The notes: generated by a model from the letters alone, not told the origin. Shown: positions 8,409 to 16,304, numbered from the stretch's first letter. The stretch: 64,000 nucleotides of DNA from Candidatus Micrarchaeaceae archaeon (GCA_027310825.1 DAIDAC010000006.1:36172-100171); one strand, 5' to 3'. Program-made: numbers and translations.

Positions 8409-9320
8409 TCATGGCTGGGTGTAGCCACTGGTCCAGCCGTTTGTGTATGTGACGCTAACGGCATTTCCGGTAGCCCCGTTACCGGAATAATCGTTGGCAT
8501 TTCCATTGAGCGGCCACCATCCGACAAGGTTGTTTAGGTCTATCGGAGCTCCGCCTATACCTGATATGTACATTGCATTGAGCGTGCTTGACGAGAGCGC
8601 AGTATTGTAGAGCTGCACGTTTGAAATGTAGCCAATGTAAGCCCCTCCATCACAGTCGTTGTATTGGCCGCCTATCACGATCTGATCGCCAGTCGAGTAA
8701 GTGTTGACGTTTGTCATAGTGTTCGAGTTGCCATCGAGATAAAAGGCATAATTGGGCGCCCTGACGGTATAAGCGACAAAATACCAGGTATTGGCAGCCA
8801 CCAACGGAAGAGTGGATTCAAAAGTGTCTGCCGAGGTGCATCTATGCAGTCCGAACTCCTCCGACGTTGAAAATGACCCGCCTCTAAATATCTCATATGC
8901 AGAATATGCATTAGTGCCGTGTAATGCAAAGAATGGAATATTGCCTCCCTCATTTGGAGGTACATTTATCCACATGGACACAGTCATCGGCATATTTGTG
9001 CCAGCCATGTCGAGCACGGTCGCCGTTATATAAGAATCGGAACTGAAGCCCGAGGGATTGCCACCGCCTGCAAAGTACGCAACGAACTCCGGAAGCTGCC
9101 CATTGCATACTCCTGAAAGGCCGATGCCTTGAACAGACCCGGCCCCATTAGGCCTGAGCACCTGGCATGCTCCCGGCTGTCCTGTCGGGGCCCTGTTGGA
9201 GAAAATTCCAAGACTGAACATCACGCCCATTACGACTGCTATGATTAGGATTACCCAACCGTAAGTCATCAGATACTCCATCGCAGACTGCGACGACTTA
9301 CTCCTTATTCTCCGGTCCAT
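8409..9320 (-). CDS. LamG-type pilin-like surface protein, class III signal peptide
   Basis: The 303-residue protein starts MDRRIRSKSSQSAMEYLMTY, has the assembly helix, a constant block (GACQVLRPNG, SGVCNGQLPEFVAYF), then a LamG-like core with typical sandwich phrases (MTVSMWINVPP, TWYFVAYTV, FYLDGNS, GYISNVQLYNTAL) and the constant end IGGAPIDLNNLVGWWPLNG. It is convergent with gdhA. The core differs from those of its relatives while both ends are conserved. Function as a pilus-like adhesin is inferred from the signal and LamG-like fold. Confidence 0.85.
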   Translation of the reverse strand: MDRRIRSKSSQSAMEYLMTYGWVILIIAVVMGVMFSLGIFSNRAPTGQPGACQVLRPNGAGSVQGIGLSGVCNGQLPEFVAYFAGGGNPSGFSSDSYITATVLDMAGTNMPMTVSMWINVPPNEGGNIPFFALHGTNAYSAYEIFRGGSFSTSEEFGLHRCTSADTFESTLPLVAANTWYFVAYTVRAPNYAFYLDGNSNTMTNVNTYSTGDQIVIGGQYNDCDGGAYIGYISNVQLYNTALSSSTLNAMYISGIGGAPIDLNNLVGWWPLNGNANDYSGNGATGNAVSVTYTNGWTSGYTQP

Positions 9321-9350
9321 GAATCAGTAAAGGAATGGAAGTTATAAAAA

Positions 9351-9773
9351 TCAACCTTTCCTCAGAACATTCTGGAGATTGGTTATCTCTTTCTTCATCT
9401 TCGCCAGTTCGGCTATCTCGTCTTTCTCAGCGCCCCCGATATTTTTCTCAATGTGCGCCTTCATCGCTTCGAGGAATTCAAGCCATTCGTCAAGGTCGAT
9501 CTTGACGAGCTCGATAGCGTTCTTGTCCTCTTTGAACAGCTCGACAATCTTGAGCAGCTTCTCGTTTTCAAGCGTGTCCTCTTTTGCCTCGAGCCTTTTC
9601 TTTATGTGGTTTCTTAGTTCGATTACGTCGACAAGGCTCATCTCGCGGTTCTTCTTCGAAAGCTCGCCGATCCCCTTTGAAAGATTGGATATCGCATTGT
9701 GGAGCCTTGTGAAAAGTTCGTTGAGCGAAAGGTTTCGGAGTCCTTCGATTGCAACCATGAAATCATCATTCAT
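9351..9773 (-). CDS. Coiled-coil protein of unknown function
   Basis: The 140-residue protein is charged and almost entirely helical by composition, with heptad-like Leu/Ile spacing in the N-terminal half (LSLNELFTRLHNAISNLSKG) and again near the end (ELAKMKKEITNLQNVLRKG). No signal or membrane segment is present, so it is probably cytoplasmic. A TATA-like TTATTTATA lies around 9785-9793 on the minus strand; this would favour the ATG at 9758 over 9773. No family is recognised. Confidence 0.65.
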   Translation of the reverse strand: MNDDFMVAIEGLRNLSLNELFTRLHNAISNLSKGIGELSKKNREMSLVDVIELRNHIKKRLEAKEDTLENEKLLKIVELFKEDKNAIELVKIDLDEWLEFLEAMKAHIEKNIGGAEKDEIAELAKMKKEITNLQNVLRKG

Positions 9774-9796
9774 TCAAAATGAAGTTATAAATAATG

Positions 9797-10351
9797 TTAC
9801 GCACGCCTCGAACGCCTGAAGCTCAGGTTCCCGGAGTCTCTGCCCTTTAATCCGTATCGATTGTAAACCTTCACCATGCTGACGTTTCCAAACTCTTCTC
9901 CCTCTACTCCGAGAGAGTCGATCGTGCTCCTCACTTTTTTCTCTGTGGGCGCCTCTATCTCTACAAATTGCGGAATCAGCGGCCACGTGCAGATGTCTAC
10001 CTGCGCGTCCTTGTAGCTCCATTTCTCTACGTAGTTTTCCTGGAACCAGTGCGGCCCGCCTTCGTTTACCTTCGAGAAAATCTCCACAGCTTTGTCGTAA
10101 TCATAAATCTCGGTTTCTATTTCCTCTGTGTTGCTGAGCCCCTTCCCCTTCCTGTATTTGTAGGTTATGGTCGACCTTTTTCCATCTGTTCTTATTCTTA
10201 TGAATTCATCGATGTAGTTCGGCCTCATGTCGAGGGGGACAACAAGCCTTCTGTAATGGACCTTTTCTATGAACTTCGCTCCCTTCGCTCTCAGCGATTT
10301 CCTGAACTTCTTTATGCCGACATCCATTATCTTTGTCTCTATTTCCTTCAA
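9797..10351 (-). CDS. CYTH-domain phosphatase/cyclase family protein, TTG start
   Basis: The family uses a beta-tunnel to bind triphosphate compounds (class IV adenylate cyclase, thiamine triphosphatase, archaeal homologues of unknown substrate). The signature EIETK stands at the very N-terminus, followed by alternating basic and acidic strand motifs (DEFIRIRTDG, STITYKYRKG, VDICTWPLIPQFVEIEAP). The TTG at 10351 places EIETK at residues 3-7 and is preceded by GGGGAT; upstream in-frame sequence runs into a tRNA gene, so an earlier start is excluded. An ATG at 10327 would remove the signature. Substrate is unknown. Confidence 0.85.
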   Translation of the reverse strand: MKEIETKIMDVGIKKFRKSLRAKGAKFIEKVHYRRLVVPLDMRPNYIDEFIRIRTDGKRSTITYKYRKGKGLSNTEEIETEIYDYDKAVEIFSKVNEGGPHWFQENYVEKWSYKDAQVDICTWPLIPQFVEIEAPTEKKVRSTIDSLGVEGEEFGNVSMVKVYNRYGLKGRDSGNLSFRRSRRA

Positions 10352-10371
10352 ACTATCCCCATTAAAAGAAA

Positions 10372-10454
10372 CGCCGGAGACGAGAATCGAACTCGTAGGA
10401 TGCTTTCGCATCGCAGGTTAGCAACCTGCTGCCATACCATTAGGCGACTCCGGC
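10372..10454 (-). tRNA. tRNA-Ser (anticodon GCU)
   Basis: The acceptor arms GCCGGAG and CTCCGGC pair perfectly, the D stem is GCC/GGC, the anticodon arm is GCAGG-TTGCTAA-CCTGC with anticodon GCU, a long variable arm (GATGC-GAAA-GCATC) marks a class II tRNA, and the T arm is ACGAG-TTCGATT-CTCGT. The discriminator is G, as in archaeal tRNA-Ser. The 3' CCA is not encoded. The neighbouring CYTH gene starts about 20 bases downstream on the same strand. Confidence 0.95.
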
Positions 10455-10501
10455 ACAAGTGCACTCATTCGCATGTTCTTCTTATAAAACTTCTTGAAGT
10501 C

Positions 10502-10763
10502 ATGGCAGAAGCCGCCTTGCACTGCAAGCACACTGAAGGTTATCCGCACTTCGACTCGGTCCTGTATCCTAAAAGCATAGCTGATATATGCTTAAGGTTG
10601 CTCCTTCCGGCCTGGCCTGGTTCGCATATAGGGCTACCACTTAGGGCAAAACGTCTACGCCTCCGTGCGGGCCTGCAATATGCATACAGCACTCGGACGG
10701 CATTGGCCCACCTAAAGGGATTTGTGGATGGGAAACCCTTAGCTTCCCGCCTATCTGCCGGTA
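10502..10763 (-). ncRNA. ffs: Signal recognition particle RNA (7S RNA)
   Basis: On the minus strand, 10625-10596 carries the SRP helix 8 core: CCAGGCCGGAAGGAGCAACC with its GGAAGGAGCA asymmetric loop and tetraloop-type tip, the binding site of the SRP54 M domain. The ends pair: GGCAGA near 10759 with TCTGCC near 10504, giving a closing helix. The length of about 260 nucleotides suits a compact archaeal SRP RNA with Alu and S domains. Its protein partner SRP54 is at 31900-33195 and the target channel SecY at 43410-44870. Exact ends are estimates. Confidence 0.9.
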
Positions 10764-10781
10764 GTCAATTGATTATACTCA

Positions 10782-10789
10782 ATTAAATA
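10782..10789 (-). promoter_or_regulatory. TATA box of SRP RNA
   Basis: TATTTAAT on the minus strand lies about 23-27 bases before the proposed 5' end of SRP RNA near 10763, the standard archaeal spacing. Confidence 0.6.
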
Positions 10790-10866
10790 GTTTTGCAATT
10801 AGCGGCGCAAAACCTCTCACAAGTTATTTATATCAAAAAGATTCATGTTAGTCAAGGGGTGGCAGC

Positions 10867-11369
10867 ATGTACACAAAGCACTACACGGTCGGCTTTGTCC
10901 GCAACGGCGACAGCGTTCTTCTAAAGCAAGCACTGCGTGGCATCAGTGAAGGAAAACTTTTGGGCATAGGGGGAAAATAGAAAGGGGAGAAACCCCGACG
11001 CAGTGTTTCTTAAGAGAAACGAAAGAAGAGACCGGACTTACGCTTCTTGAAAAAGACGTCTTCCACCATGGCGAGATAATATCGAAAATGCTTGGCATAA
11101 ATCAAGAATGGCGCGTACACGTGTTCTCGGCATTCGGCTATGGGGGCGTAGTCAGTTCTCCGACTCCAGAAGGAAGCCTACAATGGTATCCGATCCATGC
11201 TGTTCCAGTAGAGCGGATGTGGGCAGATGCAAAGTACTGGTTCCCGCACATGCTGACGAATGGAAGAAAGTTCAATGTCCTTGCAGTGTATCCGAACCAT
11301 GAGAATGCGGTAGCATCGTGTCATGTAGTGCCAAGGCATGTCCTTGACGGCGCAAGCATACCCATTTAA
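10867..11369 (+). CDS. MTH1-like Nudix hydrolase, read through a -1 frameshift
   Basis: The zero frame stops at TAG 10978-10980 after 37 codons. A -1 shift at 10971-10977 restores a 167-residue protein with a perfect Nudix box at residues 36-58 (G-x5-E-x7-RE-x2-EE-x-GL). The C-terminal half contains MWADAKYWFPHML, like human MTH1 and other 8-oxo-dGTP diphosphatases that clean oxidised nucleotides. Both halves lack internal stops and show normal codon use, so the gene is not decayed. It could be a programmed frameshift, a one-base assembly error (4 instead of 5 A) or a fresh mutation. Confidence 0.8.
10971..10996 (+). promoter_or_regulatory. Candidate -1 ribosomal frameshift site in the Nudix gene
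   Basis: The heptamer G GGA AAA (10971-10977), in the X XXY YYZ phasing, is followed at once by the zero-frame TAG, a 6-base spacer and a GGGG-AGAAA-CCCC hairpin (10984-10996). This is the geometry of known -1 frameshift signals, although the stem is only 4 base pairs. Confidence 0.45.
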
Positions 11370-11413
11370 ATATCTTGGATAAAGATATTCTTCATCAATT
11401 CCTGAGTGCAAAC

Positions 11414-11830
11414 ATGACTAGCGAAGAGTATGACAAGCTTTTGAACAGGGCGTTCGAGAAGATGCCCAAGCTTAGCGCAGAGTCTTCAGACTTCAAGGTT
11501 CCGCCAGTCGACATAATCATACAGGGAACAAAGACGATAATAAGGAATCTCTCCATGCTCGCCGACAGATCGAGAAGGAGCGAAGCCGACATAACGAGAT
11601 ATCTAAGCAAAGAGCTTGCAGTTCCGGCAAGCGCAGAAGAGCACAGATTAATAATAAACGGAAAGTTCAACGCAGACGACCTGAACAAAAGGATTCAGAG
11701 ATATTTCGAGACATACGTAATCTGCAAGGAATGCCACAAGCCAGACTCTCATCTAGAGGCATCTGGCCGCGGAATGTTCCAATTCGTATGCGAAGCATGC
11801 GGTGCGCGCTACGGGATAAAAAGCTATTAA
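11414..11830 (+). CDS. Translation initiation factor aIF2 subunit beta
   Basis: aIF2-beta is part of the heterotrimer that brings initiator tRNA to the small ribosomal subunit. The 138-residue product has the helical N-terminus, the central alpha/beta domain (PPVDIIIQGTKTIIRNL; RYLSKELAVPASAEE) and a C-terminal zinc ribbon with C-x2-C pairs (CKEC and CEAC). A TTTAAATA box at 11364-11371 predicts transcription from about 11392, so the ATG at 11414 is chosen over the TTG at 11375. The aIF1A gene follows after 23 bases, forming an initiation-factor operon. Confidence 0.94.
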   Translation: MTSEEYDKLLNRAFEKMPKLSAESSDFKVPPVDIIIQGTKTIIRNLSMLADRSRRSEADITRYLSKELAVPASAEEHRLIINGKFNADDLNKRIQRYFETYVICKECHKPDSHLEASGRGMFQFVCEACGARYGIKSY

Positions 11831-11853
11831 TAAACAACTCACAAGGTTAAACG

Positions 11854-12174
11854 ATGCCGAGACCAAACCGGGAACACGATGAAAGAAGGGGGGCGCCAGT
11901 AGAGTATCGTCTCAAGCTTCCAGAGCAGGGTCAAGTCATAGGATTGGTAATCAAGCTAGAGGGTGCGACACGCTTCAGGGTCAAGTGCGGCGACGGGAAG
12001 GAACGCCTTTGCATAATTCCAGGAAGGCTGAAGCGAAGGTTTTGGATAAAGGAGAACGACGTTGTGATCGTCAAGCCGTGGGTCGTCCAGTCGGACGAAA
12101 GAGGCGACATAGTCTGGCGCTACAGCATTTTGGACATATCAAAGCTAAGGGATCGCGGAATGGTTCCGGAATGA
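11854..12174 (+). CDS. Translation initiation factor aIF1A
   Basis: aIF1A is an OB-fold protein that occupies the ribosomal A site during initiation, the counterpart of bacterial IF1. The 106-residue sequence shows the family pattern: a short basic N-terminus, then GQVIGLVIKLEGATRFRVKCGDGKER, CIIPGRLKRRFWIKENDVVIVKPW and the C-terminal helix. Length is typical. It overlaps the acylphosphatase gene by 4 bases (ATGA), implying translational coupling. Confidence 0.94.
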   Translation: MPRPNREHDERRGAPVEYRLKLPEQGQVIGLVIKLEGATRFRVKCGDGKERLCIIPGRLKRRFWIKENDVVIVKPWVVQSDERGDIVWRYSILDISKLRDRGMVPE

Positions 12175-12458
12175 TCATGAGGAAATTTCTTATTGTTCAC
12201 GGTTTTGTGCAGGGCGTCGGCTACAGATATTTTGTCAAGCAGCTGGCAAAGAAGCATAAAATAAACGGATTCGTAAGAAACGCAGGCGACGGCAGCGTCG
12301 AAGTGCTCGCCGACGGAGACGAACCCTCTATTTTTGAGTTTGTGAAAGAGCTGAAGGTCGACGTGAAAGGAGGGGCGCAGGTATTCAGCATAGAAGAGGA
12401 TAGCGAGCGTGCCAAAGCAGAAACCGAACGCTCAAACGGATTCCAAATAATAAAATAA
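12171..12458 (+). CDS. acyP: Acylphosphatase
   Basis: This small enzyme hydrolyses carboxyl-phosphate bonds. The 95-residue protein has the signature VHGFVQGVGYRYFVKQLAKK, containing the phosphate-binding loop with its Arg, and the second signature GFVRNAGDGSVEVLADGD with the catalytic Asn. The start at 12171 overlaps the aIF1A stop; the ATG at 12177 is an alternative. The reading frame is open further upstream, but that part lies inside aIF1A and is not coding. Confidence 0.93.
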   Translation: MIMRKFLIVHGFVQGVGYRYFVKQLAKKHKINGFVRNAGDGSVEVLADGDEPSIFEFVKELKVDVKGGAQVFSIEEDSERAKAETERSNGFQIIK

Positions 12459-12485
12459 TGAAAAACCGGCAGCGCGATGCGCCTA

Positions 12486-12536
12486 GTATTTAAAGATTTT
12501 GATTCAATATCTATAGGTTTTTCCACACGTTGTGGA
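12486..12536 (+). promoter_or_regulatory. TATA box and palindrome before H+-pyrophosphatase
   Basis: GTATTTAAAG at 12486-12495 predicts transcription from about 12515. Immediately after it, 12522-12536 holds a perfect inverted repeat, TCCACA-CGT-TGTGGA. It lies in the 5' leader or on the start site, so it may be an operator or an RNA hairpin. The leader of about 75 bases is long for this genome. Confidence 0.45.
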
Positions 12537-12590
12537 CTCGCGTTTTGGCGGTTTGCCAATTAAAGCAAAAACAATAACTTAGTGGATTTC

Positions 12591-14606
12591 ATGGATTTGA
12601 TTTTGGTGCCGATAGTTGCGTCGATAATTGCGCTGCTCTATGCAGCGTGGTGCGCATACTACGTGTTGGAACAGCCGAAGGGCAATGAAAAGATGCAGAA
12701 GGTAGCAGCAGCTATACAGAAAGGAGCCCACGCCTTCCTAAGGCGACAATACCAGACGGTAGCGATCTTCGGAATAATCCTATTTGCAATCTTCGGGCTC
12801 GCATCGTACTATGCACCGAGCCTGATACCGTGGCAGACTCCTTACGTGTTCGCGTTCGGAGCAATACTCTCTGCACTAGCCGGCTTTGTCGGCATGGAAA
12901 TATCGATAAGAGCGAACATCAGAACCGCAAAGGCGGCAGAATCTGGCCTAAAGCACGCGCTCAAGGTCGCGTTCCGCGGAGGAACAGTGACTGGAATGAG
13001 CGTCGCAGGGCTTGCTCTCCTCGGCTTCACTATAGTATATTACTTCTCTCCTGACCCGGCCAACCTGATCGGCTTCGGCTTTGGAGCAAGCCTCGTCAGC
13101 CTGTTCGCAAGAGTAGGTGGCGGAATCTACACAAAGGCTGCTGACGTCGGTGCAGACCTTGTCGGAAAGGCAGAGATCGGAATCCCTGAAGACGACCCAA
13201 GAAACCCTGCTGTCATCGCTGACAACGTCGGGGACAATGTCGGAGACTGCGCTGGAATGGCCGCAGACCTTTTCGAATCTTATATTATAACGGTGCTTGC
13301 AACTATGCTGCTAGCATTCTACGCAGGCTTCAACTCTACAATTATGATGATGCCGCTCATAATCGGCGCAGTTGCGATCATAGCATCGATAATCGGAAGC
13401 CTTGTAGTCGGAACAGACAACAAGAACAAGATATGGTCATCGCTGAACGCGTCGATAAGGGTGTCATCGGCTGTCGCACTCCTCGGATTCCTCGTAACGC
13501 TGTATCTACTAAAATTCCTGGTTTACTTCTGGCCGCTGCTTGCTGGAATAGCAGTCGCAGTTCTGCTCGCCGAGATAACCGGACACTACACAAACAAAAA
13601 CACAACAGCTGTCCGTGAAATAGCGATCGCGTCAAAGTCCGGCGCTGCCACAAACATAATATACGGCACTGCAAACGGAATGCGTGCCACAATGTTTCCA
13701 GTACTGGTGATAGTTGCAGCGATCCTCGTGTCTTATGCCGCTGCTGGCGTGTTCGGAATCGCCCTAGCATCGATGTCAATGCTCTCGCTCACAGGAATAA
13801 TCGTATCTGTTGACAGCTACGGGCCGATCACAGACAACGCAGGAGGAATCGCAGAGATGTCAGGAATGTCGCACAAGGTCCGCGAGATAACGGATCCGCT
13901 CGACGCGGTCGGCAACACTACAAAGGCGATAACAAAAGGCTTCGCAATCGGAGCAGCGGCTCTTGCGGCGCTTTCGCTTTTCGCAGCATTTGCCAGCGCA
14001 ACGATGCTCACAGAGATCAACATACTAAATCCATTGGTCATAGCAGGACTGTTCATAGGAGCCATGGTTCCGTATGTATTCTCTGCAATAACAATGCGCG
14101 CAGTCGGATCCGCAGCATCGAAGATTGTCGATGAAGTGCGCCACCAATTCGCAACAATCAAAGGACTAATGAAGGGCACAGCAGAGCCTGACTACGCAAA
14201 AGCAGTCGACATAACGACAAAGGCAGCGCTCAATTCGCTTGCAGCTCCTGCTCTCCTTGGAATCGGCTCTCCGATATTGGTAGGATTCATACTTGGCTCA
14301 GAGGCACTCGCAGGATTCCTCGCAGGTGTAATAATTTCCGGGCTTGTGCTTGCACTGTTCCTCACAACTGGAGGAGCTGCATGGGACAATGCAAAGAAAT
14401 ACATCGAAGAAGGAAAGTTCGGCGGCAAAGGTTCCGACACGCACAAAGCTGCTGTTGTCGGCGACACAGTCGGCGACCCTTTCAAGGACACAGCAGGACC
14501 GGGAATCAACCCGCTCATAAAGGTAATCAACATGGTATCGCTGCTTATAGCTCCGACCATAATTGTTTACGCTCTGCCTGTGGTATTCCACCTGAGCATG
14601 CTGTGA
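12591..14606 (+). CDS. hppA: Membrane-bound proton-pumping pyrophosphatase, K+-independent type
   Basis: This enzyme couples pyrophosphate hydrolysis to H+ translocation with about 16 membrane helices. The 671-residue protein contains the substrate-binding block YTKAADVGADLVGKAEIGIPEDDPRNPAVIADNVGDNVGDCAGMAADLFESY, shown here only by its parts YTKAADVGADLVGK and DNVGDNVGDCAGMAADL, and the C-terminal GDTVGDPFKDTAGP. The diagnostic site reads GNTTKA (Lys rather than Ala), which marks the K+-independent subfamily. ATG 12591 is chosen; GTG 12582 is possible. Its last 19 codons are duplicated at 16301-16360. Confidence 0.95.
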   Translation: MDLILVPIVASIIALLYAAWCAYYVLEQPKGNEKMQKVAAAIQKGAHAFLRRQYQTVAIFGIILFAIFGLASYYAPSLIPWQTPYVFAFGAILSALAGFVGMEISIRANIRTAKAAESGLKHALKVAFRGGTVTGMSVAGLALLGFTIVYYFSPDPANLIGFGFGASLVSLFARVGGGIYTKAADVGADLVGKAEIGIPEDDPRNPAVIADNVGDNVGDCAGMAADLFESYIITVLATMLLAFYAGFNSTIMMMPLIIGAVAIIASIIGSLVVGTDNKNKIWSSLNASIRVSSAVALLGFLVTLYLLKFLVYFWPLLAGIAVAVLLAEITGHYTNKNTTAVREIAIASKSGAATNIIYGTANGMRATMFPVLVIVAAILVSYAAAGVFGIALASMSMLSLTGIIVSVDSYGPITDNAGGIAEMSGMSHKVREITDPLDAVGNTTKAITKGFAIGAAALAALSLFAAFASATMLTEINILNPLVIAGLFIGAMVPYVFSAITMRAVGSAASKIVDEVRHQFATIKGLMKGTAEPDYAKAVDITTKAALNSLAAPALLGIGSPILVGFILGSEALAGFLAGVIISGLVLALFLTTGGAAWDNAKKYIEEGKFGGKGSDTHKAAVVGDTVGDPFKDTAGPGINPLIKVINMVSLLIAPTIIVYALPVVFHLSML

Positions 14607-14657
14607 TCCTTTCGGATTACGGGGCGGTGTAACCGCTCTGCCACGAGCTGCTGTATG
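14546..14657 (+). repeat. Direct repeat, copy 1 (hppA tail plus pilin 3' end)
   Basis: This stretch covers the last 20 codons of hppA and the 3' end of the minus-strand pilin. It matches 16300-16411, with one mismatch in the first 61 bases and more divergence after that. Confidence 0.85.
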
Positions 14658-15540
14658 TCACGCTTACTGCATTGCCGTTGTATCCGTTTCCCGAGTAGTC
14701 CTGCGCGTTCCCGTTCAGAGGCCACCAGCCAACTATGTTCTGCGGCCGGATCGGGGCGCCGCCGATACCCTCCTGGTACAGTGCCAGGACTTCCGGAGCA
14801 GAAAGCGATGTATTGTATAGTTGCACGTTGGCGATGGAACCGTTGAAGGTGGTTGTGCAGCTCGTCTCAGAGCCGATGCATGTAGCTACGGCATAGCTGC
14901 CGCTGCTGCTGTTCACGAGGTTGAAGGGACTGGTGGAAGCTCCTGTATTGTCCTGCACCCCGTCCAGGAAGATAGTTTTTGAGTTTGCGGCTAGGTTGTA
15001 TTCGAATGTGGCAAAGTACCATGTATTGTCTCCCAAGAGGTCGGGACTGCCAAGATCATCACTATAGAAACCCATGTACAGAGTATCGCTCCTGACCACA
15101 AAATGTAACGCATTGTCAGTGACCGGGTTGGGGCAGGGGCCACCAGTGCACCCCTGGCCGAAAATCCCCAAGTCCAGCGTTGGCGACTCGGCAAAATCCG
15201 GGCTTTTAATCCATGCGGATATTGTAAAACTACGGTCGTTGAGCGGTATATATTTTAGGTATATCTCGCTATTGATAGTGTTCGAGAATTTTCCCACAAA
15301 CTCCGGCAGCATACCGTTGCACTCTCCAACCAAAGAAGAACCGACTGCGGTCTTCTGCACCAGACATGAACCTGCCGTTGCATGGTTGCCTAAATTGCCT
15401 CCCGAGAATACACCGAGTTGGAAAAGTACTGCAAGTACTACTGCAATGATTAGGATGGCCCAGCCATATGTCATCAAGTACTCCATTGCCGACTGCGACC
15501 TCAGAGTCTTGTGTGTGTGTGTTACCAGCAAAGCAACCAA
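14617..15540 (-). CDS. LamG-type pilin-like protein with a dinucleotide repeat in its leader
   Basis: The 307-residue reading has the class III signal QSAMEYLMTYGWAILII, a constant block (GSCLVQKTAVG, VGECNGMLPEFVGKF), a LamG-like core (FTISAWIKSP, TWYFATFEY, FLDGVQDN) and the constant end VQLYNTSL, LALYQEGIGGAPIRP, GWWPLNGNAQDYSG. No ATG leads into this frame: an in-frame TAG stands at 15544-15546 and only TTG codons (15540, 15531) are available. A (TG)6 tract at 15510-15522 encodes THTH in the leader. The gene is convergent with hppA, ending 10 bases from it. Confidence 0.8.
   Translation of the reverse strand: MVALLVTHTHKTLRSQSAMEYLMTYGWAILIIAVVLAVLFQLGVFSGGNLGNHATAGSCLVQKTAVGSSLVGECNGMLPEFVGKFSNTINSEIYLKYIPLNDRSFTISAWIKSPDFAESPTLDLGIFGQGCTGGPCPNPVTDNALHFVVRSDTLYMGFYSDDLGSPDLLGDNTWYFATFEYNLAANSKTIFLDGVQDNTGASTSPFNLVNSSSGSYAVATCIGSETSCTTTFNGSIANVQLYNTSLSAPEVLALYQEGIGGAPIRPQNIVGWWPLNGNAQDYSGNGYNGNAVSVTYSSSWQSGYTAP
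15510..15522 (-). repeat. TG/CA dinucleotide tract in a pilin leader
   Basis: Thirteen bases of alternating T and G lie within the leader codons of the pilin gene at 14617-15540. A change of one unit would alter which upstream start codon (TTG 15540 or GTG 15544) is in frame with the signal peptide. Confidence 0.6.
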
Positions 15541-15639
15541 ACACTATGCTGAAGAAAAGGCTAAAAGCATAACTGCGGTGTCACAACATCAGATTATATC
15601 AAGTAATATAGACTTTTACGTTCATATAACATCGGTTAT

Positions 15640-16008
15640 ATGCAATCAGAGGCTGAGGAGTGGATACTGGAGTCGGCAGACAATTTGGCTACTGCAAGGA
15701 TATTATACCAAAACGAGCGATTTAAGGATACAGCATATTATTGCCATCAGGTAGTCGAGAAGGCGTTAAAAGCCGTCCAAATAAAGAAAGAGGGGAAGTT
15801 TGACAAGATACACGACCTTGTAAAACTTGCACAAAATGTCGGTGCTCAACGTGGTATAATACTCAACTGCGAGAAACTTACAAAGTACTATATACCGACC
15901 AAGTACCCAGTATCGAAGAGGGAAATCCCGACTGAAAAAGATGTAGAAGCATGTCTTTCAGAAGCGGAAGAGGTATTAGAATGGGCAAAGTCAATCCTGA
16001 AATTATAA
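15640..16008 (+). CDS. HEPN-domain protein of a HEPN/MNT pair
   Basis: The 122-residue helical protein matches the HEPN family that pairs with minimal nucleotidyltransferases, usually as toxin and antitoxin. Typical phrases are WILESADNLATARILY near the start, YYCHQVVEKALKAV, the IHDLVKLA helix and YIPTKYP. The RNase motif R-x4-6-H found in many HEPN toxins is not evident. The start ATG follows an AT-rich promoter region. The downstream nucleotidyltransferase overlaps its end by 28 bases, indicating translational coupling. Both genes are visibly richer in A+T than their neighbours, suggesting acquisition. Confidence 0.88.
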   Translation: MQSEAEEWILESADNLATARILYQNERFKDTAYYCHQVVEKALKAVQIKKEGKFDKIHDLVKLAQNVGAQRGIILNCEKLTKYYIPTKYPVSKREIPTEKDVEACLSEAEEVLEWAKSILKL

Positions 16009-16304
16009 AAACGCTGAAGTTGTTCAAAAGCAGAACTTCACGCAAGTATAATGTAGAGAAGATGATACTTTTTGGCTCTCAGGCCGATGGCACTGCAAGA
16101 GCAGACAGCGATATTGACCTGATAGTTGTAACCCGCAGAAAGAGCAAAAATCTAGTGGCAAAGCTAATCGACGAGTGGCATGTCAAACAGAGAATCGAAT
16201 ATCCTGTTGATTTCATAAATTACACAAAGGCCGACTTCGAAAGAGAATCGAAGCGGATTACGCTGGCAAAAGTTGCACTGCAAGAAGGAATTGAAATAGT
16301 ATAG
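15981..16304 (+). CDS. MNT-type minimal nucleotidyltransferase
   Basis: The product (107 residues from ATG 15981) has the nucleotidyltransferase core FGSQADGTARADSDIDLIVV, with the GS dipeptide and the two catalytic Asp in DID, and the third-strand acidic residue in YPVDFI. In known HEPN/MNT modules this partner neutralises the HEPN protein, in some cases by AMPylation. An upstream start at 15951 would lie deeper inside the HEPN gene and adds unrelated residues. Its TAG stop lies on the first bases of the repeated hppA tail. Confidence 0.88.
   Translation: MGKVNPEIIKTLKLFKSRTSRKYNVEKMILFGSQADGTARADSDIDLIVVTRRKSKNLVAKLIDEWHVKQRIEYPVDFINYTKADFERESKRITLAKVALQEGIEIV

Noticed and set aside
9968..10786. 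Open frame of 272 codons on the plus strand
   Set aside because: It runs antisense across the CYTH gene, tRNA-Ser and SRP RNA, all strongly supported on the minus strand; the protein has no recognisable pattern.
11985..12170. Upstream extension of the acylphosphatase frame
   Set aside because: It lies completely inside aIF1A in another frame; the ATGA overlap at 12171 gives the natural start.
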